Below are positions 32,693-41,831 of a DNA stretch of 64,000 nucleotides, piece after piece; positions within the stretch are counted from its first letter, which is position 1; the number at the start of each line of letters is the position of its first letter. The notes beneath the pieces are model-generated. The model saw nothing but the letters and a program-made list of their open reading frames with translations, ran no database searches and was not told the DNA's origin. Location of the stretch: assembly GCA_016743945.1 (NCBI GenBank), contig JADGFI010000020.1, positions 1 to 64,000 of the forward strand. Direction: 5' to 3'. This stretch comes from Desulfobacteraceae bacterium (GTDB taxonomy: Bacteria; Desulfobacterota; Desulfobacteria; Desulfobacterales; Desulfobacteraceae). A program made the position numbers and the translations under genes.

Positions 32693-33265
32693 TTATTGCC
32701 GGTTTCTTTTGTAAAAATAGATGACCACCATCAGTCTTGATTTCGTAGCTCCCAGGCTTTTGCCCACATGGGGGACAATGGAGTCAAAGTAAATATTATC
32801 CCCGGGATTTAAAATATAGGTATCTTCTCCATAGCAAAATTTCAACTGCCCGTCCATGACATAGATGAATTCTTCGCCTTCGTGGGTGTAGGTCCGGGTG
32901 ATGTCAAAGGGGGCATGGATGATAAAGGGTTCCATGTTCTTGCCGGGTTTTTCCGCGGCCAGGATTTCATAATCATATCCTGAAAACTGATCGGTCTCCC
33001 GGATAACGGGTCGGTTTTCTCCCCTGGACAAACAGATCCGGACATCCTCCAGGGGATGGACATCCTTTGACAGGATGGTGGTGACTTCAATGTCCAGGGC
33101 CCCGGCTATTTTGGTCAGGGTGGAGTAGGGCGGGGCTTTTTGGGATCGTTCCACCTTGGACAGATACCCCTTGGTCAGACCGGTTTTGTCGGCCAGATCC
33201 TGGAGGGTCAGTTTTTTCTGGGTCCGAAGCCGTTTAAGATTGCCGGATATGATTTTTTCATCCAT
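32693..33265 (-). CDS. XRE-family regulator with cupin domain
   Basis: 190 residues: N-terminal helix-turn-helix (NLKRLRTQKKLTLQDLADKT, GYLSKVERSQKAPPYSTLTK) and C-terminal cupin_2 barrel (HEGEEFIYVMDGQL, LNPGDNIYFDS). The family includes PuuR-type sensors of small metabolites such as polyamines or amino acids. The ligand here is unknown. It precedes the phospholipase-D gene and follows the glcDF-like operon in the same direction, so it may regulate either. Confidence 0.9.
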   Translation of the reverse strand: MDEKIISGNLKRLRTQKKLTLQDLADKTGLTKGYLSKVERSQKAPPYSTLTKIAGALDIEVTTILSKDVHPLEDVRICLSRGENRPVIRETDQFSGYDYEILAAEKPGKNMEPFIIHAPFDITRTYTHEGEEFIYVMDGQLKFCYGEDTYILNPGDNIYFDSIVPHVGKSLGATKSRLMVVIYFYKRNRQ

Positions 33266-33303
33266 CTCATTCCTCCTGGGATATTCTTTCTTTCATTATT
33301 TTT

Positions 33304-34596
33304 TCACGGGTCCTTTTTTAATGCGTCGTGAATCAGGGTGACGGGGTGAAGCACCTGGATATTATCGGATTCATTCAGGTTCCCTGCAAGGTTTATGCGG
33401 CAGACCGGGCAATCGGTTAGCCAGTACTTTGGTTTAACCGCCTTTAGGTGGTGGATTTTTTTATCCATTATCTTTTTTGCAGTTTTGGGGTGCTCATAGA
33501 AAAAGGTGCCGCCGCCGCCGCAGCATTCGGCTTCGTCCGGGGTCGGGGTGTAGTCCATAAAGGGCAGCTCCGTTAAAAGAGACTGGACAAGAGACTGGGT
33601 ATTAAAGCTGTTTCTGGAATGGCAGGGGGAATGGTAGGCAACATTGCCCAGTTTCGGAAGGTTTTTGTCAAAGACCAGATCCTGTTTATGGGCAACAATA
33701 AACGAGAGAATGTCCGTGGTTTTTTCGGCAATTCTTTTGGCCGCAGCTTCCAGCTTTTCCCATGCTTCCTGGGTATTTTGGGGATCCTTAACACGGCGTT
33801 TCTTGATAAGGGCCGGGTATTCATCCTTGAGAGCTGCCCCGCAGGTGGTGCAGTCCACCAGGATGCCGTCACATTCATGGGCCCCAAGGGCCCTGATATT
33901 GGTGACCATGTTTTCCGCGGCCTGATCCCTTGCCCCATGGAACATCAGGGGGATGCCGCAGCAGGTCTGGTCTTGCGGAATGATGACCTCATAGCCCAGG
34001 TGGGTGAGAATACCGACCATGGAAATGCCGGTATCTTCATATAAATAATTTGTGGCACATCCGGTAAAATAGACCAGGCACCCCTTTCGGGCTCCCCGGG
34101 CTGGGATAGTGGTGGCCGCAGTCTTTCGAAAGGGGACAGCATTGAGCTTCGGGAGTCGTTTTAAGGGAATATTGCCCATGCAATATTTATTGGCCAGCCA
34201 GGCAGGGGTCAGCTTTGTGGTAAATTTTTGACCCAGTTTGGCCATGCCCGCCCCTCTTTGGATACGGCTTTCCCTGGACAGCAGGTAAATCAGGCTTCGG
34301 ATGGCCGGAGTTTCCCCGAGATCTCGCACCATTTTTTCCCGCATGTCCATGAATTTTTCATAGTGATTGATGCCGGAAGGGCAAGCAACTGCGCAGGAAC
34401 CGCACATCAGACATTTGGAGATGAGTTCCTTTAACAAAGGAGAGGATTCAAGGGTATGGTTTTCAAAGGCCTTGATCAGCTGTAGCCGGGCTCTGGGGGA
34501 GGCCTGTTCCTCCTTTAATACCTTATACACCGGGCAGGCCGCCAGGCAGAGACCGCATTTGCCGCAATTTTGAAGCGGTTTTATGGGGGCGCTCAT
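33304..34596 (-). CDS. GlcF/LldE-type iron-sulfur subunit (CCG domains)
   Basis: 430 residues. Two ferredoxin motifs at the N terminus (CGKCGLCLAACP and CLMCGSCAVACP) bind two [4Fe-4S] clusters. Two CCG domains follow (FTGCATNYLY...QTCCGIPL and HSPCHSRN...ECCGGGGTFF with CPVC). This is the electron-transfer subunit that accepts electrons from the FAD subunit encoded just upstream, overlapping by 4 bases. In sulfate reducers such pairs oxidise lactate or glycolate. Confidence 0.9.
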   Translation of the reverse strand: MSAPIKPLQNCGKCGLCLAACPVYKVLKEEQASPRARLQLIKAFENHTLESSPLLKELISKCLMCGSCAVACPSGINHYEKFMDMREKMVRDLGETPAIRSLIYLLSRESRIQRGAGMAKLGQKFTTKLTPAWLANKYCMGNIPLKRLPKLNAVPFRKTAATTIPARGARKGCLVYFTGCATNYLYEDTGISMVGILTHLGYEVIIPQDQTCCGIPLMFHGARDQAAENMVTNIRALGAHECDGILVDCTTCGAALKDEYPALIKKRRVKDPQNTQEAWEKLEAAAKRIAEKTTDILSFIVAHKQDLVFDKNLPKLGNVAYHSPCHSRNSFNTQSLVQSLLTELPFMDYTPTPDEAECCGGGGTFFYEHPKTAKKIMDKKIHHLKAVKPKYWLTDCPVCRINLAGNLNESDNIQVLHPVTLIHDALKKDP

Positions 34597-36032
34597 ACAA
34601 ATTTACCCGGGTTGAGAATGTTGTCGGGGTCAATGGCCTGTTTGATCCGGGTCATGAGATGGATGGAATCCTGGTTCATGACCAGGGGCAGGTATCGGGC
34701 CTTGGCAAGGCCGATGCCGTGCTCTCCGGACAGGGTGCCGCCAAGGGCTGCTGCTGCCGCAAAAATTTCGTCAAAGGCCTTTTCCACCCTTGCCCATTCA
34801 TCTTTATTACTTTTGTCCGCCGGAATCATGGGATGCATGTTGCCGTCTCCGGCATGGGCCAGTACCCCGACTCGAAGCCCTTGGTTTTTAGCAATTTGCT
34901 TGATTCTTCGGATCATTTCAGGAACCTGGCTCACGGGCACAGTCACATCTTCGGAGATAATATCCGGCGCCATTTTGGCAAAGACCCCATAGGCCGAACG
35001 CCTTGCCGTCCAAAGGCGTTCCCTGTCTGCATCATTGGCAGATTCCTGGATATGGACGGCATTGTTTTCCTTTAGTTTTTTTATGATCTTGACCATTTCC
35101 CGTTCGCAGGCTTCTTTGACCCCGTCGATTTCAATGAGCAGAGACCCTTCGGCCTTCCTGTCCAGGCCTAAACCGAAGCTGTCTTCAATGGCATTAAGGG
35201 TGAACTTATCCATGAGCTCCATGGCCGTGGGCAAAATGCCCGACCCGATAATATCGCTCACCGCCTTTGCCGTGTCATCCAGGTTTTTGAAGGTTACCAT
35301 GAGGGTTCTAGCGGTCTCAGGTTGGGGCACCACCTTGAGGATAGCCCGGGTGACAAGGCCCAGAGTTCCTTCGGATCCGCAGAACAAGGAAGACAACTTA
35401 TAACCGGTAACATCCTTGACATTTTTAGACCCAAAGGTGACGATTTCACCGGTGGCCAGGACTGCTTCCATTCCCAGGACATAGTCCATGGTCACCCCGT
35501 ATTTAAGACACCGGGGGCCGCCTGCATTCTGGGCAATATTACCCCCAATGGTGGAGGTGGACATGGATCCGGGGTCCGGGGGATAGAAAAAACCAAAGGG
35601 CGCCAGGGCCTTTTGCACAGCTGCATTGATGACACCTGGCTGGACAATGATATACCGATCCCGTGTGTTGACCTCAATGATCTTGTCCATCTTGGAAAAA
35701 CAGATCACAATTCCGTTGTGGATCGGGATGGGGGCACCACAGATCGAGGTGCCGGCCCCCCTTCCCGTGACGGGTATTTTATGTCGGGAGGCAATTTTTA
35801 AGATTTCGGATATGTCTTCGGCGGTTTCAGGAAAGATGACAGCCTGGGGCATGGCTTCCACCAAAAAGGCGTCATAGGCATAACAGGCCAGTTCTTCTTT
35901 TTTGTCCAGATATCGTTTTTCCGTGACAATCTTGATCAATTGTTTTCTTATGGCAGCGGGTATGGGATCTGGTGTTCCATGGCTATCTTTAATGGGATTA
36001 TCCTTAATAGGTTTTTTTTTAATCTGGGGCAT
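34593..36032 (-). CDS. FAD-linked oxidase, GlcD/D-lactate dehydrogenase type
   Basis: 479 residues. FAD_binding_4 domain (about 55-230): ITGRGAGTSICG-like loop (VTGRGAGTSICGAPIP), PPDPGSMSTSTIGGNIAQNAGG, VKDVTGYKLSSLFCGSEG. C-terminal FAD-oxidase domain with HAGDGNMHPM and SGEHGIGLAKARYL. It should oxidise a 2-hydroxyacid (D-lactate or glycolate). Gene order glcD-like then glcF-like, overlapping ATGA, is standard for a two-subunit enzyme. No lactate permease is adjacent. Confidence 0.92.
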   Translation of the reverse strand: MPQIKKKPIKDNPIKDSHGTPDPIPAAIRKQLIKIVTEKRYLDKKEELACYAYDAFLVEAMPQAVIFPETAEDISEILKIASRHKIPVTGRGAGTSICGAPIPIHNGIVICFSKMDKIIEVNTRDRYIIVQPGVINAAVQKALAPFGFFYPPDPGSMSTSTIGGNIAQNAGGPRCLKYGVTMDYVLGMEAVLATGEIVTFGSKNVKDVTGYKLSSLFCGSEGTLGLVTRAILKVVPQPETARTLMVTFKNLDDTAKAVSDIIGSGILPTAMELMDKFTLNAIEDSFGLGLDRKAEGSLLIEIDGVKEACEREMVKIIKKLKENNAVHIQESANDADRERLWTARRSAYGVFAKMAPDIISEDVTVPVSQVPEMIRRIKQIAKNQGLRVGVLAHAGDGNMHPMIPADKSNKDEWARVEKAFDEIFAAAAALGGTLSGEHGIGLAKARYLPLVMNQDSIHLMTRIKQAIDPDNILNPGKFV

Positions 36033-36591
36033 GGGGGGGGCTCCTTAACTGTAAATCCATCCGGGGCATGGCCAGACAGATCCAGGGGATATAGGTCACT
36101 AGTATCAGGCAAGCATAGCAAAAATAAAACTGCCTTTTTTGAATCCATAGATTTTCATGTTAAGTACCGCCTTCAATTGGGGTGTGTGAGTACTGGCGTA
36201 TCAGAACGAAAACCTAGAAGTTGGAGTACCCAAATGTTTTCTATTTGTCAACTTAAATCCGATCTGCTTCCAAAGGGATGAAGGAATTTAATGGGTGAAA
36301 AATTTCAATAAATTATAGAAAGTTCTGGATAGTTCTGATCTTATACACCAAATCCCTTGTCGCCGCCGGAATTGTTAAACAAACATCCGTTTTTAGCTAA
36401 CAATTAAATTTTGTCGTATTAGGAAACTTTTTGGATGGCGGGTGGGGTTAGAATCACGGGAAACAGGGGGGTACCCAATAAAAACGGTGTGGGTGAATAG
36501 ACTAATTTTGAATAATCACAATATTCAACTGTTGTTGTGATCATAATTCTGATAATTTAATAGAAACAATATCTTTGACGAGGAACAGATT
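36033..36591. other. intergenic region with no gene seen
   Basis: 559 bp between the divergent GlcD-like gene and the DksA-like gene. Short frames on both strands lack start signals and family motifs. I see no strong hairpin, sigma-54 element or repeat. It probably holds the two divergent promoters. Confidence 0.5.
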
Positions 36592-36858
36592 ATGGCCGGT
36601 GGTTGGTCCCGTGACGGGGCAGTGCAGGAACAGATAGACGCCAGTGTAGACGATGCCGTGAAACTGGCCAGGAGCCGGTTGCCAGAGGGTGCCGGGTTAA
36701 CCCATTGTCAGATGTGCGAGGCCGCTATCCCCGAGGCCCGCCGCCGAGCAATCCCCGGGGTTCGATTGTGCATCGGTTGCCAGTCCGAGCTTGAAAAACA
36801 GCAGACGATTTCCACCGGGTTTAACCGGCGCGGCAGCAAAGACAGTCAGTTGAAGTAA
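36592..36858 (+). CDS. DksA/TraR C4 zinc-finger protein (YbiI-like)
   Basis: 88 residues. A C4 zinc finger CQMCEAAIPEARRRAIPGVRLCIGCQSELEKQQ lies in the second half, with the CxxC-x17-CxxC spacing of the DksA/TraR family. The short length, lacking the long coiled coil of DksA, matches YbiI. It may modulate RNA polymerase, but this is not shown for the short members. GACGAGGAACAGATT precedes the ATG. Confidence 0.9.
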   Translation: MAGGWSRDGAVQEQIDASVDDAVKLARSRLPEGAGLTHCQMCEAAIPEARRRAIPGVRLCIGCQSELEKQQTISTGFNRRGSKDSQLK

Positions 36859-36981
36859 CCCCTTTGTTCTTTGGCTGCCATACATAGCTTTATTTAAAGC
36901 CCAAAGGGCTGAAAATTTAAAGGAGAATGGATCATAAAACATGAAATGTGATAAGTTTATAGAAACCAGATCCCTTGGGCC

Positions 36982-37683
36982 ATGGGGCTGTCAATTGAGG
37001 CGTCCCGCATGATCCCCTGGAAAGAGATAGACCGGGCCAAGATTCCCGGAAATGAGGGGGAGGTGATCCTGCTCGTCCGGGACCAGGAATTTTCCATCAG
37101 GACGGCGGGTACCGAGTTGATGAACAGCCGTATCCACGGGTCTGAAGAATCCCTGGCCGAACTTGCCTGCAGCCGCCTTGATCCAAACGCCAATTGGCAG
37201 ATTCTCATTGGGGGCCTGGGAATGGGCTATACCCTGGCAGCAGCCCTTGAACACGCCAATTTTGATACACAGATTCTTGTGGCTGAATTGATCCCGGCGG
37301 TTGTCAAATGGAACCAGGAATACTTGGGGCACCTGGCCGGCAGACCCCTTTTGGATCCCCGGGTAAGGGTGATCGAGGAGGATGTAGTGAAAGCCATCGG
37401 GGAAAAAACATCTGCCTGGGATGCCATCCTTCTGGATGTGGACAATGGGCCGGCCGGGCTTACGCAAAAGGCCAACGATCGGCTCTACGGCAATTTGGGT
37501 TTAAAGGCCTCCTTTGATGCGCTCAGACCTGGGGGAATCCTTGCGGTCTGGTCTTCTGGGGTTGACGAGGCATTCACCCGGCGGATGACCCTTGCCGGGT
37601 TTAAAACCAAAATTGTATCTGTGAGGGCCCGAAAATCAGGGAAGGGCAGCAAGCATACTATCTGGTTAGGGAAAAGGCCCTGA
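36982..37683 (+). CDS. spermidine synthase-like SAM-dependent transferase
   Basis: 233 residues with a Rossmann methyltransferase fold: ILIGGLGMGYTLAAALEH is the SAM-binding glycine motif, VLVAELIPAVVKWN the acidic end of strand 2, and DAILLDVDNGP the catalytic-site strand. This matches the spermine/spermidine synthase-related proteins of unknown substrate. The N terminus is short; no strong ribosome site is seen at 36982, and an alternate Met lies at 37009. It is co-directional with slyX. Confidence 0.8.
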   Translation: MGLSIEASRMIPWKEIDRAKIPGNEGEVILLVRDQEFSIRTAGTELMNSRIHGSEESLAELACSRLDPNANWQILIGGLGMGYTLAAALEHANFDTQILVAELIPAVVKWNQEYLGHLAGRPLLDPRVRVIEEDVVKAIGEKTSAWDAILLDVDNGPAGLTQKANDRLYGNLGLKASFDALRPGGILAVWSSGVDEAFTRRMTLAGFKTKIVSVRARKSGKGSKHTIWLGKRP

Positions 37684-37726
37684 ACCTAAACACCAACCTG
37701 GCCATGGCCTGGAGGAAAATAAAAAA

Positions 37727-37936
37727 ATGGATGAAGAGCGTCTGGTAAAAATTGAAATGAAGATTGAATTCCAAGAACAGACCATCAAAGAGTTGAATGA
37801 TGTGATTTGTGAGCAGCAAAATGAAATTCAACGTCTCTCCAAGATCTGTGATCTATTGTCAAAGCAGGGGGAAGAATTTTCGGAGTTTACATCAAGAATT
37901 GATGCACCGGCAAATGAAAAGCCGCCCCACTATTAA
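37727..37936 (+). CDS. slyX: SlyX family protein
   Basis: 69 residues, almost all one coiled coil: ERLVKIEMKIEFQEQTIKEL, then NDVICEQQNEIQRLSK, and the typical PPHY at the C terminus. Function in bacteria is unknown. GGAGG lies 12 bp before the ATG. It follows the methyltransferase gene by 43 bp. Confidence 0.92.
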   Translation: MDEERLVKIEMKIEFQEQTIKELNDVICEQQNEIQRLSKICDLLSKQGEEFSEFTSRIDAPANEKPPHY

Positions 37937-37970
37937 CGGAGCGTCTATATACAAAGCATACTACAAATAA

Positions 37971-38012
37971 AAAGGGGCATGAAGAAAATAACGATGATCT
38001 TCATGCCCCTTT
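37971..38012. terminator. bidirectional terminator between slyX and ABC-F gene
   Basis: 15-bp perfect stem AAAGGGGCATGAAGA / TCTTCATGCCCCTTT with a 12-nt loop. A-rich flank on the left gives a T run for the leftward ABC-F transcript; the right arm ends in TTT for the rightward one. Confidence 0.85.
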
Positions 38013-38033
38013 GAATGATTTGTAAGCCTGCTT

Positions 38034-39659
38034 TTAGGCCGCTTTTTTGATCATGGCTTCCCGGGTTTTTGCAACTTCCGTGCTTTCAATATACTCGTCA
38101 AAGGCCATGAGGCGATCAATGACCCCACCCGGGGTAATCTCAATAATCCGGTTTACCAGGCTGTTCACGAACTCATGGTCATGGGAGGTGAAAAGAACCA
38201 CCTCGTTGAATTTGAGCAGGCTGTTATTTAAGGCCGTGATGGATTCCAGGTCCAGGTGGTTGGTGGGTTCATCCATTATCAGCACATTGGAATTGGCCAG
38301 CATCATCCGGGAAAGCATACAACGAACTTTTTCCCCTCCCGATAGAATATCGATTTTTTTGGTGGCATCTTCTCCGGAAAAGAGCATCCGTCCCAAAAAG
38401 GTCCGGGCAAAATTTTCTCCCTCTTTGGGAGGGGCGTATTGCATGAGCCAGTCGATGAGGTTTTTATCTCCCTTAAAATAGGTGCTGTGTTCCTTGGGAA
38501 AATAGGAGTGGGAAATGGTGACGCCCCATCTGAAACTGCCTGAGTCTGGTTCCATTTCTCCGGAAAGAATTTGAAAGAGGGTTGTTTTTGCAACGCTATT
38601 GTCGCTCATAAAGACGATCTTATCATTGCCGTTCACGGTAAAGCTGACATTGCTTAATACCTTTTCACCGTCAATAGTTTTGGTGAGCCCTTCAACTTCG
38701 AGAATCACGTTGCCGCAGGAACGTTCCGGTTGAAAACTGATAAAGGGGTATTTTCTTGTGGAAACAGGCATATCCTCAATGGTGAGTTTTTCCAAAAGTT
38801 TTTTCCGGGAGGTGGCTTGTTTGGATTTGGAGGCATTTGAACTGAATCTTTGGATAAATGCCTTTAAGTCATCGGCCCGGTCTTTAACCTTCTTGTTTTC
38901 ATTTTGTCTTTGTCTCAGGTTCAGTTCACTGGCCTGGTACCAGAAATCGTAGTTTCCCACATATACCGAGATCTGTCCAAAATCAATGTCGGCAATGTGG
39001 GTGCACACCTGGTTCATGAAATGCCGGTCATGGGATACCACGATGACCGTATTTTTGAACCGAAAGAGAAATTCTTCAAGCCAGGCAATGGATTTGATGT
39101 CCAGGTTGTTGGTAGGCTCATCTAAAAGCAGGACGTCCGGGTTTCCGAACAGGGCCTGGGCAAGGAGCACTCGAACCTTTTCTCCGCCTTCAAGTTCTTT
39201 CATCTTTTTTTCGTGTAACTCTTCGGCAATTCCCAAGTGATTTAAGAGAATAGCGGCTTCGGATTCTGCCTCATAGCCGTTCATCTCTGCAAATTCCAGC
39301 TCAAGCTCACCAGACTTGATGCCGTCTTCTTCGCTAAAATCAGGTTTGGCATAAAGGGCATCTCTTTGTGCCATGAGCGTGTAGAGGGCCTTGTAGCCCA
39401 TGATTACCGTGTTTAAAACTGTCTCTTCGTCAAAGGCAAAGTGGTCCTGTCTTAATACGCCTATTCGTTCCCGTGGCCCAACGGAGACCATACCTGAATC
39501 GGCTTCGATATCCTTGGCAAGAATTTTTAAAAAAGTGGATTTCCCGGCACCATTGGCGCCGATGAGTCCGTAACAATTGCCCGGGGCAAATTTTATATTG
39601 ACGTCTTTGAACAGAACCCGTTTGCCATAGGCCAGGGTGATGTTATTTGCGGTAATCAT
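38034..39659 (-). CDS. ABC-F ATPase, YbiT-like, degenerate second Walker A
   Basis: 541 residues with two ATP-binding cassettes and the Y-loop linker. First cassette: GLIGANGAGKSTF (Walker A), LEGGEKVRVLLAQAL (signature), LLLDEPTNNLD (Walker B). Second: MSDNSVAKTTLFQ where GxNGxGKST is expected, LSGGEKVRCMLSRMM, LIMDEPTNHLD. The close similarity to YbiT extends over the linker (SRFSANASKSKQATSR-like segment). ABC-F proteins act on the ribosome. Loss of all three glycines of the second Walker A is unusual and may weaken ATP binding at that site. Confidence 0.9.
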   Translation of the reverse strand: MITANNITLAYGKRVLFKDVNIKFAPGNCYGLIGANGAGKSTFLKILAKDIEADSGMVSVGPRERIGVLRQDHFAFDEETVLNTVIMGYKALYTLMAQRDALYAKPDFSEEDGIKSGELELEFAEMNGYEAESEAAILLNHLGIAEELHEKKMKELEGGEKVRVLLAQALFGNPDVLLLDEPTNNLDIKSIAWLEEFLFRFKNTVIVVSHDRHFMNQVCTHIADIDFGQISVYVGNYDFWYQASELNLRQRQNENKKVKDRADDLKAFIQRFSSNASKSKQATSRKKLLEKLTIEDMPVSTRKYPFISFQPERSCGNVILEVEGLTKTIDGEKVLSNVSFTVNGNDKIVFMSDNSVAKTTLFQILSGEMEPDSGSFRWGVTISHSYFPKEHSTYFKGDKNLIDWLMQYAPPKEGENFARTFLGRMLFSGEDATKKIDILSGGEKVRCMLSRMMLANSNVLIMDEPTNHLDLESITALNNSLLKFNEVVLFTSHDHEFVNSLVNRIIEITPGGVIDRLMAFDEYIESTEVAKTREAMIKKAA

Positions 39660-40019
39660 TGGTTTTTATTTCCTTCATATTAAATGAAAAACCACAGAGA
39701 GACTTTACCTGTGGTTCAAAAGTCGGCGAACTATATCATTATTATACCTAAAAGGAAAGCTGTTTTTAATCGCCCTGACACTTATACACTCCTATGTAAG
39801 ATATATTCACGGCCTATACTGGCAAAATGTATTGAAATTAAATAAATGAATTAAATTTACTGAATTCTTTTGACAGGCTGTCAGTGGAAGGATAAAAGGA
39901 GGATGTAAAAAAATATCAGCGGTTACCGGTGCTGGAGAATGGAAGACGTATCGGCGTCGTCTATATTTCGGATATTTATTACCACTTTTTTTTCATAAAT
40001 TTTTACAGGGGATAAAACA
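39660..40019. other. intergenic region with no gene seen
   Basis: 360 bp between the divergent ABC-F and yccF genes. A frame runs through on the minus strand but is the shadow of yccF and has no motif. No strong hairpin is found here. Confidence 0.5.
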
Positions 40020-40406
40020 ATGGCGCTCATATTAAACATCATCTGGTTTGTTTTTGGCGGCGGGTTTGTGGCATGGCTTTTATGGGTAGTGCTGGGTGGT
40101 TTCTTATTTTTAACTGTGGTGGGTATCCCCTTTGGTTTTGCTGCCTTCAGGATTGCCGGGTTTGCGGCATTTCCCTTTGGTAAGGAACTTGTGGATTCCC
40201 GGGCGGTGGGGGAGGAACGGCTTGTGGGGACGGGCCTTGCCAATTTTTTATGGCTTATCCTGGCAGGCGTCTGGCTGGCCATTTCCCATATTCTGGCCGG
40301 TGCAACCCTGTGCCTGACTATTATCGGTATTCCCTTTGGATTTGCACATTTCAGGCTGGCTGCGGTGTGTTTTGCTCCCCTGGGAAAAAGATCTATTCCC
40401 AAATAG
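40020..40406 (+). CDS. yccF: YccF domain inner-membrane protein
   Basis: 128 residues with two matching halves, each a hydrophobic helix pair ending in GIPFGFAxFR (TVVGIPFGFAAFRIAGFAAFP and TIIGIPFGFAHFRLAAVCFAP). This duplicated YccF (DUF307) motif is diagnostic. Membrane protein, function unknown. Family members often start in the same way (LILNIIWFVFGG). Confidence 0.93.
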   Translation: MALILNIIWFVFGGGFVAWLLWVVLGGFLFLTVVGIPFGFAAFRIAGFAAFPFGKELVDSRAVGEERLVGTGLANFLWLILAGVWLAISHILAGATLCLTIIGIPFGFAHFRLAAVCFAPLGKRSIPK

Positions 40407-40487
40407 TACGGGGTGCTGAAAGGATAGCGATAGCTAAAAGGGGGTGGGCCGAAGACAGAGACGGTTGTCTCCGGCCCCTTGCGGAGG

Positions 40488-41810
40488 TTACATGGCAGTC
40501 TCCGGGTGGAAAACATTGACCTCTTTGAGATCATCTCCCAGGTACTCCCTTTCATTGGGTCCCAGAATACCCAATGACAGACAGATCAGGGTCCACATGT
40601 GAACCACAGGATAATTTCCCCCATAGTGTTCACTTAATTCGTGGATCTGGGCATGGCAATTATGACAGCCGGCAATGCAATAGTCTGCACCGGTGGCTTT
40701 GATTTGGTTGTCCTTTATTTTTCCATAGGTAAGGCGCTCTTCCTTAAACCCTGACTGGAGAAATCCGCCGCCGCCGCCGCAGCAATAATTGTTCGATCGG
40801 TTGGGTTGCATATCGACAAAATTTTCTTCCCCCACAACGGACCTAACTACATATCGCAGGTCTTCGGCAATGGGATCTCCATAGCTTTTCCTGACAATCT
40901 GACAGGGATCCTGGACGGTGAATTTGATCTTCAGGTCCTTGTTCCAGTCGGAATTGACCGGAAGTTTTCCCTCACGGATCCATTTGGCATAATATTCATA
41001 AATATTTTTTACTTCAAAATTATGTTCAAGGTTGTATTTTTTCAGTCCTGCCAGGACTGAGAATGTCACGTGACCTCACTCGGTATTGAGAAAGATTTTG
41101 TTCTTTAGTTTGTTGGCCTGGTCAGCAGCCGTTTTGGTGACCTTTTTCCAGTCATCATCGTCGGCCAGGAACATGCAGTAGTTTTCGCCAGCCCATCCTT
41201 TGCTACCGTATGTCCAGTTTGCACCGACCGTGTGGAGAATTTTCCACAAAGGCACCATTTCGTCGGGTTCTGTGACAGGTTCCCTTGAGTTTTGGTTTAA
41301 GAAAAAATCAGCACCTTCCTTGTCAATGGGGGCCTGCATCTCTGCAAATTCTGGCTGGGATTCCTGGTATTCTTCCAGCACATCCTGGACAACAAACTCG
41401 AAATCCTCTTCAGTGGTTCCCATGGCAGAGGTGGTATCGTTTCTCAGGGCCATGTCACAAGATTCCCTGATTCCTTTGGGCCTTTCTTCCCGTGGCCGTA
41501 AGGTTCGGGCATTGAAAACCAGCTGGGGGATGTCAATTTTCATGGGACAGACATAGATGCACCGCATGCACATGGTACACATCCAGGGCCAGTCCGAGGC
41601 GATGATTTCTTCATCCATGCCAAGGGCTGCCATCCGTAAAAATTTCCTGGGGTCCATATCACCGAGACCCGTGGCGGGACAGCCCGAAGCACAGGCGCCG
41701 CATGTCAGACACGCATTGAGATTGCCGCCTTCGGGCAGCAGTTCTTTAACCTTGTCCAAAAAGATATTTTTTTTACCTTTACGACCAAGCTTAATGACAG
41801 TTTCTGTCAT
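40488..41810 (-). CDS. HdrD/GlpC-like Fe-S oxidoreductase, predicted selenoprotein (Sec at UGA 41076-41078)
   Basis: Read through one in-frame TGA (41078 to 41076), this gives a 440-residue protein. Before the TGA: two ferredoxin motifs (CLTCGACASGCP, C34/37/40/44; CTMCMRCIYVCP). After it: GHVTFSVLAGLKKYN and a CCG domain (DPCQIV...NYCCGGGGGF...GCHNCH). The two halves share a frame, and NTE-U-GH stands where relatives have NTE-C-GH, a CCG-type cluster ligand position. A SECIS-like hairpin follows 15 nt after the TGA. Fe-S oxidoreductases of this group are known selenoproteins in deltaproteobacteria. It likely passes electrons to or from a disulfide or quinone. Alternative: two separate genes, but the second half (start GTG 41069) would lack a ribosome site. 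Confidence 0.87.
41042..41060 (-). promoter_or_regulatory. bacterial SECIS-like hairpin
   Basis: On the minus strand: stem TCAGTCCT, loop GGC, stem AGGACTGA, perfect over 8 bp. It begins 15 nt after the TGA, and the loop lies 23 nt after it. Bacterial SECIS elements need a stem-loop at this distance with a G among the first two loop bases, both satisfied. It overlaps coding sequence (ending at codons for SVLAGLK), as expected for bacterial selenoprotein genes. Confidence 0.82.
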
Positions 41811-41831
41811 CTGTTTTTCCTTTCAAAAGGG

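Noticed and set aside
39923..40555. 210-codon open frame on the minus strand
   Set aside because: Antisense to yccF and lacking any motif; composition is Ser/Pro/Lys-rich in the way of a shadow frame.
40488..41069. separate gene for the CCG-domain half starting at GTG 41069
   Set aside because: It has no ribosome site and begins in the middle of the CCG fold, in the same frame as the upstream half; read-through of the TGA as Sec explains everything.
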